Shown here one piece after another: positions 11,701 to 23,700 of a stretch of DNA of 64,000 nucleotides. Both the position numbers and the translations under genes were made by a program. Each line of letters begins with the position of its first letter. Within the stretch, counting starts at the first letter, position 1. The notes beneath the pieces are model-generated. The model searched no databases. It saw only the letters and a list, made by a program, of their open reading frames with translations, and was not told where the DNA came from. Source of the DNA: Strobilurus pachycystidiatus (Eukaryota; Basidiomycota; Agaricomycetes; Agaricales; Physalacriaceae); the NCBI GenBank assembly GCA_019915135.1, contig JAHLMK010000005.1:1612001-1676000 (forward strand), written 5' to 3'.

Positions 11701-14700
11701 CCTGTCCTCGCCTCCACGCGACCCAGCACGGACCGTGCTGCCCGTCCTTCTCCTTGCATTGGTCGCACGTGAAGCTGTTGTTCTTCTCGGCGGGCGTGGC
11801 GTGAATCCGGAAGTAGGTGCAGGTCAACCGCTGCTTGATGCAGGGGACACAGACACCGTCGTCGCGGTGAAGGGGGATGCGCGGGTTAGTTTTGTCGCGT
11901 ACGTCGAGGACGAAGTCGTCCTCCTCCTCGTCGCTAGCTTCGGCGTCTTCTTCCAACTCGTCCTCCTCCTCTGGTTCCTCCTCGACGAACTTGCGCTTTT
12001 GGCTTCCACCGGTGGTGGCGCGTGCGACAGAGGTCTTCCGGGTGGGGGCGACATCCTTGTCCTTGTCCTTGGGCTCCACCTTCACGACGACGACCTTCGG
12101 CCTGGTCGAGGCGTCAGCAAGGATTAGCGGCGCGATGGTTCGGCGGACGTACTTGGTCACCGATTTGGGGCCCCCTTTACCCGCTGCGACAACTGGTCGG
12201 CGCTGAGGAGGTTCCATCTCGGGCGTGGGTTCATGGTGTGACGAGGCTGCCGGAGACGGGGCTCGCGAGTCGCGGGGACTGGGCGACGCCTCCTGCGCGA
12301 GCTGTTGCATCGTGGGGCGCGGCGTATCCTCGTCCTCGACTTTGCTGTCGAGGCTGGGCGTTCCGTCGCGTTCGTAGTTGGCAATTCCGAGCTTGGTTAT
12401 CGCGCTCTCGATCAGGTTGTCCATGGTTTTGTAGAACGTTCCTTGGATGGCGGTCCCGTCGCGCTGTCTTCGCATTTCTACGAGCAGCGCGCCCCAGAAT
12501 AAATTAGCCCGGTCCTGGTCGTGCACAAAGTTCCAGAGGTGATCCAGCTCCAGAAAACAACGCTGGGCGTCGTCTTCTGAAAGCCGGATCGCGAGCTTGG
12601 GGGCAATGCGGTCGTTGTCTAGGAAGGTGATTTCATGAACCGGGCGGACCTGCCTCCGGTAGGACGTGTTGTCGCGCCACGCGGCGCTCAGCGCCATCTC
12701 GACGCGTTCCAGCGGAGTGGCCTTGCCCGCTGGGGTCGATTCGAGCGCGTCCTGGAAGGTCAACCAGAAGACTCCGTTACGGAGATACCCCTTGTAGCCG
12801 GCCTCGTTCAGGATGTCCCGCGTTGACGGCGGTTTGGCACACAACGACTCGGCCAGGCGCAGACTGATCCCTGCGTCCAGCTCCGGTGGTGCGGTCATGT
12901 TGGTGAGGAAGCCGCTGTAGTTAAACAGGGGACGGGTCATTTTGACGTGGTCGGGCCTAGCTTCACAGGCGATGGGTGGGGGCTAGCGCGAGAAAGTGGT
13001 CGGGGTGAGCGTTCTCGCACTTTTACGCGTCGTTGCCCGTCACTCACCTGTTCCTGCGCTAGCGCCTCTTTTTCCCCTTCCTCCTGAGCTGCGGGAGGCT
13101 CCTGATGTCCTTGTGGCGACGTTGGCGGCGGCGGCGGCGACTGCTCCTTTTGGTAAGTAAGTTCGTCTGCCGCCCTGGCGCTGATCGCGTTGGTTGCTTA
13201 CCTTCGCGTCCTCCTTGCGCTCGGTATCTTGGGGCGAGCTTGTGGGCATTGTCATGGTGGTGGTTCGGTGTGTGGTGCTTCCTTTTTGCGCTTACCACAT
13301 CACTTTACGGCTTCATCACCTTTAAGCTTTCTTGGTTCGCACCCCGCCACTTCCCTGATGCCTCGTGCCTTGTCTTGTTTCCTTATTCTGTTCTTAGTTC
13401 ACAGCTACCTTAGCTACTATTGTAGCCAGCTGGGCACAGAATAAGTCTTAAATAAAAATTTTATAGTCTTTGAATAAATGGACCGGTGTCCCTCTATTCC
13501 CTCTTTACTTTTCTGATGACGTCCCCGTCATCTGGTATGGTACCTTAGCCTCCTTTGAAGCTGTAGTTCATTCTTGGGTGCTCAAGGTCACTCAAGGTCA
13601 CGTAGTTCTGGCAAGGACGTCTAAGGTCTTCGTGATCGGCTTACTTATGAAGTGTAGTCGATCAAAGAACTGTTTTCCAAGGTCTATAGGATCTCGTCGC
13701 GATACAAAAGGTATTACACGGAACTGAGCTATCTTGTCTTTGTAGATCGTTCCGTCCAACTCGCAGACCACATAGTTTCCTGCCGAGGTCCTTGTTACTA
13801 CCGCGTAAGGTCCCATAAACCTTTCCTTGAACTTCGCATTCATTTCTGATTCAATCCTAGTGTTCCTTACTAGTACTAGTTCACCAGTTTTGAATTTGTA
13901 GCGAGGGATACTGTTCTGGAAGTCCTCCAGGAACTTCGCCGCGGCCTTCTGTTTATTTAGAAGGACCTTTGACCTTAGCTTGACAGTATCTTCCTTGTGC
14001 TTGATGAGCTGCCTAGCTCGGAAGGCAATAAGGTCCGAATGGGAGACCAGTCGGCCTGGTGCTTCGACCAGCCAAGTCAATTCCTCCAGGTCCATTGGCA
14101 TGATTGGTTCACAACCGGTTACTGCCTGGAACGCTGAAGTACCTAGACTTCTCTTTATGGTAATGCGCTCTGCCCAAAGGACCTCATGTAGGAACTCTGG
14201 CCATTGCTCGGGTTTACCCTTGCATACCTTGAAGAGAGATTGACGGATATCCCAGTGCCCTCGTTCAACCTTTCCGTTGGCTTGCTTATTGTACGCCGTG
14301 ATCAAGATACCTGTAATACCATATTTCTGTTCAATATGTACTAAGGCCTTCTTGATTGCTGGCCCATTGTCGGTTACAATTTCCTTGATACAACCCCACC
14401 TGCATAGAATGTCCTCAAAGATCCATTCTCCCAGTGACTCGGCGGTCTCTTCTTTGAGAGCCCTTGCCTCTGGCCAACTTGTTAATCCACACCTTGCTAC
14501 GGTTACAGCGTTGAAGCCGGCCCATTTTGAAGGCCGTTTCTTTCGGGTGGATTCCTCTCCTGCCTTAGGCATCCGGAAGGTGTCTATATAAGCCCTTTCG
14601 TAGATACCTGGAGTTGAAGTAATCGTTGGTGCAACCTTTATGTTACGTTTCTGGCGTTTCTGACATAGTACACAGGTCCTTACATACCATCGTATGTCGA

Positions 14701-17700
14701 CTTCCATACCTGGCCACCAGAATCGCTTCATGATGAGTTGTAACACGGAATATTGTCCTTTATGTCCTGCCCGGTCGTGTAGAGCTTTACAAACCGGGAT
14801 TCGTTCATTTGGAAGTAGCACTCGACGGGGGTGGGAGTCCGAATGGGTTCGGTATAACCTTTCATGCTGGACAAAGAAGTCTTTGCTCCATTTCTCCAAG
14901 TCTTCGTCCTCAAGTACATCTTCCGATTGTAAGTAAGGTTGAAGTTTGGGCAAATAGGTCTCCCACAAACGCTCCCTTTTGCTCTTATTGAGCTCCGGGA
15001 ACTCCGTGATATGCATCCAACCTTCGATATCCTTAACATTGACTAGTCCCGAAGTCCTTACCGCTTTAGAAACCTTTATATGGTCTGGTAAAGGACTTCG
15101 TACTATTTCCTGGAAATAGCCTCCCCTACACCACCGTTTGAATCAGATCTTGAATCAAGGTCTGGTCTGGGAGGTTCCAAAAGAGTCGATCTGATGTCCT
15201 GGAATTCAGAGCTGACCTCGTCCTGAGACCAAACCCTCAAATCAATCTGAGGTCATAAAATAGCAACCTCCGTTCGACCTCCGAAAACAGGTATCTTTCT
15301 CAGCTCACGTTTTCCTGGACCTCCAGAGCAGGTTACTTACAGGATTGGATTATCTGCTTTTCGGGTGGCACAAACAAAGATATATGCAAAAAAAACAATA
15401 AATTTATGACTGAAATACGGCAGTAGATACAGAGCTGCTACTTGCTCATCGCATCACAAGTCGGTGTATGCTCGTCAACGTTCTCGGAACACTGATCCAG
15501 ACGTTGTTTGAGGTGCTGATGATCACGGTTGACATACAAGCCCGGGTCGCAATCCTGTAGTCGTCTCGGCTCGTGTCCTCGTTCTAATGCTTGTCCTCGT
15601 CGGAGTCGTAGTTGTTTTGGCCTCGTCCTCGCCGGAATCATAGTTGTAATTGTTGGAGGTCCTCGTCCTCGCTGGAGTCGTAGCTGTTCGGGGTCCTTGT
15701 CCCGTCGTAGGTGGCTCGTCCTTGTTCTTGTTGAAGTCGCCTCGTGTTCTTGCTTTTGTCGCGTTCGGCTTGCAGCCTCATCCTCGTTCGCAGGGTGTCT
15801 CGTCCGTGGCTTGAAGGAGGCGAGATGCGTGTCTGGTTGCCTCCGCCCGGAGGATGCATAGCCGCTCTGTCCATCGTCCATCGTCCTTGGTGCGCGGTGC
15901 TCGGGGATGGCTTCGTCCGTCGTTTTGGCCTCGTCCTCGCAGGAGGCGTCCATTCAGCGGGTGACAAGAGTTGGTCGGACATTTGGTTGTCCACAGAAAG
16001 GACATGCAGGACTCATGAGCGGCAAGCAAAAAAGCGAGATGAACGGAGGAGGGAAAGAGGGTTGGCTGAAATTTTTTTGATTAAGTCGAACCAACGTCAC
16101 ATGCTTGACGTGCTTGCCCCATTTCCTCCCGTTCCCCAGGGAAAAAAAAATGGAAATGCGAGGTCAGAACATTTGATCTCTTGCTGAGCTGTTGGAAGAG
16201 ATAGAAACAAGGTCGTATTTAGGGCAGGTCAAACGGAGATCATTTCCACATCACTGCCATATCTATCTACGGACATCCAGAAATTCGGCTTGCACGACCT
16301 CCGGAAAAGCTCAGACTTAATTGGTGGTGTACTGTCGATGTCATTCCTGAAAGTGTCAAAGTCTAACGGTTGCTCCTCTATAGGCAGACCTTTAGGCTCC
16401 TGGTACTCAAAGGTATTGACCTCGTCATCCTCTATGTTTATTTGAGGTCTGGGTACTACTATATCATGCTCTGAAGCTGGACGGCGACTTAAACCATCCG
16501 GGCCATGAACCTTTCCTGGTACGTGTACAAGCGTGAAGTGATACATCAAGATCTCCTCAGCCCACCTTTGCAGGTTTGCGTTCGCTAAGGAGTCTACGTT
16601 GGATAACATGCCCTTGATGTATTTTGCATCTACTTCAATTTCTAGCTTTCTACAACCTAGAAGGTAGTACTTGCACGCGGACAGAGCTCTGAAGAGCCCG
16701 AATAGTTCTCGCTTGGCTTGCGAGTACCTTGCCTCTCTTTCGTTCAATGTCAGAGACATGAACTTGGCAAAGTATCGTTTCTTAGGGTCCTTGGGATCTA
16801 CCTGGGACAGATAGAAACCTACTGCCTGGTAAGAGGTGTCTACCGACAGCGTGATTGGCGTGGACCATTCATAATTCAGTGGTTTCAGCATCGGACAAGT
16901 TCGTATGGCTTCCTTTAAGGTATCCATACTTTCCTGCTCCTCGTCTGTCCATCTGAACTTGGTAATGTCTTTGGTTAACCTGGTCAAAGGTAACGCCTTC
17001 TTAGAGTAGTCCTTTACGAATGCTCTGAAGATTCCAGCTGTTCCTAAGAACGAACGGACTTCCGTGAGCGCTTTACAAGGGGGCCAATCCGAGATCACCT
17101 TAACGCGATCTTCAGCTGGCTTTCTACCTTCGTAGGTACAGACATGTCCCACTACCACAATTTCTTCTGCACAAATGATAGCCTTGTGACCAGAAAAGGT
17201 CCCTCCGGCATGTTTCATTCGTTGTATGATTCTGTTCATGTTCACAAGGTGTTCCCAAACGAAACGCCTTACTTCAGGATGACCTGGAAGCGTTTCGTAG
17301 GTACCATCAGCTTGTTCATATCGCGTGGCGGGCCCGCGGACGGGCACATCGTCGATATAAGGTCTGGTGAAGGCTGGTATTTCATCCTTGAGAATCGTTG
17401 TAACATCGTCATGAAAGATAGGTACTGAATTAGTCCAGCCCATTGGTAAGGTCTTTAACCTTAACGCTCCGTAAGGTGTCGAGAAGGTGGTCATATCGCG
17501 AGACGCGGTGGCAAGGAGCCGTTCGTCATATCCAACAAACAGATCCAAGGTCCCTCCACAACTTCGTCCTGCAAAGGACTCCGCTAGTTCCTCCGTGGCT
17601 GGAGGTAACCCTGAGTGCGCAATGGTCACCGCATTGAGTGGTTCCAGACTATGCACTAGGCGAAGTTTCTTTCCATCCTTCTTAACAACACAAAACCACC

Positions 17701-20700
17701 TGGAGCGGTATGAGGAGTTTGAAGGCTCATACACGCCCGAGTCTAGTTTGTGTTTGATAATCTTACAGACTTCATCGTAGATTCCTGGTGGAATTGGTAT
17801 ATTCCTTAACACCCAAGGTGTGTGTGGTATTACCGGGATATCCACTGGTGGAAAGAACTCTGGTTTGAAGTGTCCTTTCTCAGATTCTTCCCAGGCAAAG
17901 CCTTTGTTCTGGTTACAGAAGATGGAGTCTATAATCCGTCTTTCTGCCTCCGTCAGGAAGTCCCCGACGTGGTCGGCTTGTATCTGTTCCCTCCTTTCGG
18001 CAGTATACCTACCTGTGGGTACGAAGGGGGGTGGATCAGGTACTAATTCAGGCATCCCGGCTAGTGGGTCTCCATGAATGTGGCGCTTGATCCTGAATTC
18101 TTCAGGTAAGGTTCCAAGGTGAGCTTTGGTTTTCAAGGCTACTGGCTTGTACTTCTTTCCTACGAATACACCCCTCTTAGGGATCTGACTTTCCAACCTT
18201 AGGAACTCCTGTTGGGCCTCCGCCATGTAATCCTTTGGTAAGGTTACCGACAAGCCCGTAAAGACTTGTTCTAACTCCTTTGGTACCCCGTAAAAGAGAT
18301 TCAAAGTCGCCGTGGCGTAGGACTTAAATTCTTCTTGGTCTTCCGCAATCTGATTGATATTGAATACCTTGCGAAAGCCTTGAATCTTGGTTGGGACCTT
18401 TAATAGTCCCGTAGGTGTCACCATATGTTCTGGGAAAGTCATATGTGTCGATGCTTGATGCATCGATGCATGCATAAAGGCGTGTTGTTTCCTTAGCCGT
18501 TTGGCTGCCTGATGAACCCTATTGGGTGACTTCTTCATGTATAAGGACGTTAAGTCCCCTTCCCCGAAGGTCTCCCTGTTATCACCAGGTATCCAACTTT
18601 GCTTTACTTCGATGTTTCCTTCTGGTGACCTTTCAAGGATCAACATGGCTTCTTCATAGGAGTTTCCTACGTCCTTAGGTTCCCGTGAAAACCCGTTTGT
18701 CCCCCTGGAATCATATGTCTTGGGATCTGTCCTCGACGGTAAGAAGGTAGCGATAACTTCTTCCCATTGGTGTTATCCGTAAGGGTTCCGATTGCGTTCC
18801 CGTTGGGAAGGTTGGTGATGACCAGGTTTGAAACGATCTCGAAAGGTCGTCCCAGTAGGACCTCATAGGCGGGATCCTGCAACACATGCAACTGAAGGTA
18901 ATAGACAATTCCTTCAAAGTCAAAAGGTATGTTACGAGCCAATCCCAAGGTACTGGTTCGTCCCTTGTCCGCACTTTCCATAGTAATGGTGAAAGTGGGA
19001 TCATAGGCTATTCCTAGTTCCAATGCTGCCTTGAGCGAAATGGAGGCGATCTGCGACCCACCATCCACTAAACTCTCCTTTTTACCATTCTTGTTGATCA
19101 AGGGCCAAAAGGTTCGTAGGTCTGCATTTTCCGGCGCCATATTGCCACTTATCATTTGAAAGGGACCAGTATAGTGACCTCCGGAAAGGTTTACAAACTG
19201 TTCTACCGCATCGTGGACTATAATTCCACCAATAGGTAAATCACCTTGCTCATGAAAGTTGACTGAATATAGCTCGGGTTGGAAGTGATCTTGGACCGTA
19301 TCGGCCACTACTTCCGTCTTGAATACAGCCACAGGCGTGTTGCGTTTCCTGATGAAGTCCGAAATGCTCTGCTGCCAAGGGGGGTTGGTAGCTAGTAGGG
19401 CTTCGGGTAACAAGAACTTCCAGGCTTCACGCCAACTGGGATTCTTGTGCAAGAGTTCTTCTGCCAGGCTACGACGTTGGAAACTCTTGACCTTAGGTTC
19501 CTTAGGTTGAACCTTTGGTTGGTTCTTTTCTGGCAGAGTTGAATCTGCTTTTGGTTGCGGCACCGGGTCGGGTTCTTCCATCGCCAGGACTTCGTCAAGA
19601 AGGTCCTGGTCAACAGGTTCTACTTCTTGAGTGACTTCCGGCTTGGAGAATGATACCTTAGGCGGCGCTGCTTTTGGAATGACCACGGACACCCGGTCCT
19701 TAGGCCATGAGGTTACCTTCTTTTGTGGAGTTGAATCCACAGGTGCACTAGGTGCTTTTGCGCTCTGACGAGTCTGACGAGTTTCTACAGTGAACTGGCT
19801 CTCCGGAGGAGTATGTGCTAACTGCACTCCTTCCTTCATCGAGCCCTGCCGAAACCCTGATAGGCGTCGGGGGCAAACTCTTCTTCTTGGGTTGGGGTTT
19901 GAACATACATCGCGACCTCAGGTGCGAACTCATCTTCTTGAGATTGGAACGCCGATACCTTAGGTGCATTTTCTTGTTGAAACTTCTGAACTTGTTCCCA
20001 AGGGCTGAGAGGCTGCTTGGGACTAACCCTTTGAATAGGTTGACTAGTAGTTCCGTTCGTTACATGATATATGTTGGTACCGCCAGGCTTGTAGATATGA
20101 CCATTGCTTTCGCACATTTCCTTTGTAGGACAATTTGCTACAATGTGTCCTAGCTCACGACAGAAGTAGCACCTTCCATCGTTAACTACGAACTTGTTTC
20201 CTGGGAACGCGCCCGGAGGAGCTTTGTAGAGTCCATTCGGTAAGTTGGTCGAGACTGAGACACCTTGAGCAGGTGTTTGTAGATAAATTGGCGAGGCTTC
20301 TTGTACAAAACCTTGGGTGCGGAGTCCTTGCGGACCTCCACGCTGTAAGGTATGGAGAAGTTCTGCCATCATCTTTTGATCAGCCTTGCGAGCCTCTTCG
20401 CGTTCCTTTTCTCCTTTCTGGATAATGTCCTGAAGGCTAGCTACCCTATTCAGGTATTCATCCAACTCCTCTGTCTTGATTCGGGTGGTAGAGGCGGGAA
20501 TAAGTTCTCTGTTATAAGGACTATCCTTCGCACTCTTGCTCATCCATTTATCGGTCAAGAAGTAGTTGGAGATCGCTGCCTCGACCTCTGACAACGTGAA
20601 GTCATAGGTGGGGGTTGTCCCGGCTGTTGCATTAGCTTTTGCATCGCGCCTGAGGTCCCCAAGGACATTATGCCAAACTCCCTCTGTGATAGAGGACTTG

Positions 20701-23700
20701 ATATCTTCTATAGCACCCTTATTGGTAAGTTCTCCCGACGTGATAAGATGTCCCATGATATGGAGCACTTCGCGCTGAAAGCTTTCCCATTTCTGCTTGT
20801 TGGCTACGGGCCTAGCCAGGTACGGGTCCAAGGCATCCTTTAGGTCGGCCGGGACGTACGTAGGATCGTTCTTTCCCTTTGAGTATGAGGAAAGAACTGA
20901 TTCTTGGAAGTCCGCCCAGACACCTTTCAGGTAGTCTGGGTTTTTGTGCCACCTTAGGCGTTGTTCGTGGCCGGCGTATAGCGCCGCTACTTCCAACTTA
21001 GTACCTTGTTCGGTGATTCCTGTCTGGTCAAAGATCCAGTTGCACATCGTGAAGAATTCCCTCACATCGTCTCCAGAGTGTCCCTTGAACTTTGGGGCAT
21101 CCCTTGAGAATGGTATCGGGATCTTCTTGCCTTGGATCTCGCCTCTAGCTTCAGCGCTAAGTTCCTCGGAAGGTACAATTGCTCGTACTGCCATTACTGG
21201 AACTGGTATCGTGTTTTGGGTAGACGGGTTAAAGTCAATGAAGGGGGTAATAGGTTCTGGACTTTCGGGGTCTTCAAGGTCAGTCAAAGGACTTCCGAAA
21301 GGTGTCACAAATGCGGGACTAGGCGAAGTTCTAGAGTCCGAATGTCTTCGGGTACTGGTTGGAGTTCTCGAAGGTGATTCAGGATCTGAAGAAGATCTGA
21401 TCCTAGAGGCAGTAGGTGTTGAAGGTGGTACTTGCGTACGTTTCTTCTTTTGGTTCTTGGGAGTAGTCGGGTCTGCAAAGCGTCGCTGTGCTTGAGCTAC
21501 TTCACTAGGTAAACCGTTGTAAAGTGAGCCGGCGATTGGGCGATTGCTTCTTAGGCGACTAGTGATACCAGAGGTTGCTGGATTTGAAGATCCGGCAATA
21601 ACTGGGTCTCCTTTTGGGGGTTGTGGATTTGCGCGGTTCTGGCTGTTGGTGTAACGATCAGAGTTCCTTGCAGCCAGTGTCTTTTGTTTATGGAGATTCC
21701 GATCTCAAGGTCGACTTTAGAAGTCTTTTTTGAAATCAAAATTTACACCCCCTCGCGGTGGGCTCCAAAATATGATGTGCAAGTTCGGAATAGACCTCTG
21801 AAAAAGAAGCTATCGTCTAACCACACTATCAATCCTTATCACAACTAACACTCCTTGTAAGGGAGATGGGGTGCACAAAGGTTCGAGAGAACAAGGTGCT
21901 TTTGGGTAATGGAGAAATAGAGATGTATTCCGAATGCTGTAGTTAAACTACGAGTTGTTTTTGGGGGTGTAGGGATTCTGATCGAAATGACACAAGAAAA
22001 CCTTGAAGTCGTAGGCCGAACCTCTTGACGTATGAAGACCTTAAACAGCGCGAGACAATGTAGCTTCTACCTATCAAGTGCTCTGGTGTACAAGGACTTT
22101 GTCTTGGAATCGTCAGGCCGCTACCGCAGGTTTTACGCCACTGGACTGCTAACGATAAGGACTCCTTCTTGCACTTAAACCAAACTTCTAGTGTCTTGCA
22201 CCGGGACCAAAGGTTCCGAAAGGTGTCTCAGACGTTGACAACACTCGTTCAAACTCGACTTATCCCTCAAAGGGAAGTACTTCACGAAAGAGCGTGAGTG
22301 CAGGGCAGAACCACTTGCAAACCGGCCTTCTTGCGAATACAAGGTTCTAACACCAAGTAGATTCATTGGTACTTGACTTGGTACGTTGGAATAAGGTTCT
22401 TTCGAGTCTTTCAAGGAGTTTGGCAACACCTGATGTCTTTAAATCTTGGAAAGGTCTTTGGGGTCTTTGGGTACTTTGCAGAAATGAGTCGAAACTCGAG
22501 ATAGATTCACTACAACGGCTGCGTCTGACTAGCGGCTACTGGAGGGGGCTCTAAGCTACCGAAATATGGGTCCTTTGGGCCCTTTTATACTACTGGTGGG
22601 TTCCTACTGAGTAAGCATCTATTCTAGGATCGGATACATCGGACTTTCGAGTCATACAAGTGCTGGATTCTTATTGGCTATCCCTGGTCGAAACAACTGC
22701 GGCCAGGCCGCTTGGTCCTTTAGCCATATACGCCACCTTGGCGGTATGGTACAATCCTTGTGCCCAGGAGATCAAGGTCCGATAAGGACTTCGATCCTTA
22801 GGTATCTTTATGTTGCAAGGTCCTACGGACACCTGCTTTCTTGTGGATAGGTTGGATGGAGATCGTTAAGAACGTCCTTTCGAGCGCAGACACTACAGGG
22901 GAGTGCTTTCTTAAAGTGGTAATACACCCTGCTTTCGGGGTGGTCCTTGATCGTGGATCATGATCGATCGGCATAGCGGAAGGCGTCGGTTCGGAGTCCT
23001 TGACAGCTCCGAAGATTGTTTCCCCAAAAGGGTTGTGACGTCCTTGAACTATTTCGGGACCTTCCAGGTCTTTGGGTTGAGGTGCGCAGGTCTCGGGTCG
23101 CTCGAACTGAACCGCCTGGAGACCTTTGGACCCTCCTTGGGTGCGAATGGTTATAGCACATCGTCTGTAGTACAAGGTACACGCAAAGGTACGGGATCTT
23201 GAAAGGGATCTAACGCGCGGATAAGGATATTCGGATGAAGGTGATCGAAGGTTTCGATCGCGCCTGTCCTAAAGGACTTGTTAAGGCGCCTGGACCTTGT
23301 CCTGGAGGCTTGCCCGCGTCAAGGCAGTAACTCCTGCGTGCTCTATCCTAAGTACTTGACTGGAGGTTCCTAAGGTCTTTGGGCTGTTCAGGAATCGCAA
23401 AATTCCCCGTTTCTAGTACTGGAATAGTACCCTGCGTATCACCGGGTCTTGGGACGGAAGACCACGAATTGATTGCGGAAGTGTACGTTCTCTGCTGTGG
23501 CAAAGGACTGGGAACGAGATCAGGTGCGTCATGATTACCACCAAGTCAGCACATACCTGATCAGTGCAGACTATATATTTCAAAATATGGTCAAGGGCGC
23601 CCTCGACCGAAAACTCCTGGGGACCAACAGCCGAGCTGAAGCCCATGGATGTCAATTTCCCCGCATTTGGATCTTTCCCTGCTTCTGCAGCAGCAGCAGC

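Larger units (their letters stand above)
5829..23445 (-). mobile_element. 17.6-kb Ty3/gypsy LTR retrotransposon with three extra genes
   Basis: Two direct 1669-bp LTRs (5833-7501, 21773-23441) begin TG and end CA. CCGG flanks both sides (5829-5832 and 23442-23445); the flank can also be read as ACCGG if the last LTR base is shared. The element is oriented on the minus strand: the 5' LTR is the right-hand copy, followed by PBS, gag, protease, RT-RNase H and integrase, then about 6 kb of extra genes, a polypurine tract and the left-hand LTR. The LTRs differ at 7 of 1669 positions, so insertion is recent. The size is about twice that of ordinary fungal gypsy elements; the surplus is the region 7502-13597. 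pol is interrupted by a 1200-bp DNA element, so this copy probably cannot make integrase. Confidence 0.92.

Noticed and set aside
11093..12127. A 344-aa plus-strand open frame rich in Leu/Gly/Val
   Set aside because: It is the antisense shadow of the 667-aa gene, whose splice sites, cysteine motif and codon pattern are convincing.
7502..13597. Treating the three extra gypsy genes as a separate nested DNA transposon
   Set aside because: I looked for inverted ends or short duplications near 7502-7700 and 13256-13597 and found none; word usage (CCTTAG, AAGGTC) in the two antisense genes resembles the LTR and pol. Not excluded, but not supported.
13598..15127. A chromodomain at the integrase C-terminus
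   Set aside because: After the GPY-like FMGPYAVV block the protein ends without the aromatic cage pattern of a chromodomain.
15438..15953. A 171-aa Arg/Thr-rich minus-strand frame between RT and integrase
   Set aside because: It arises from the degenerate minisatellite in the TIR element and has no domain.
22798..23202. Overlapping frames inside the LTRs on both strands
   Set aside because: They are duplicated in both LTRs, lack domains and are best explained by chance in low-stop sequence.
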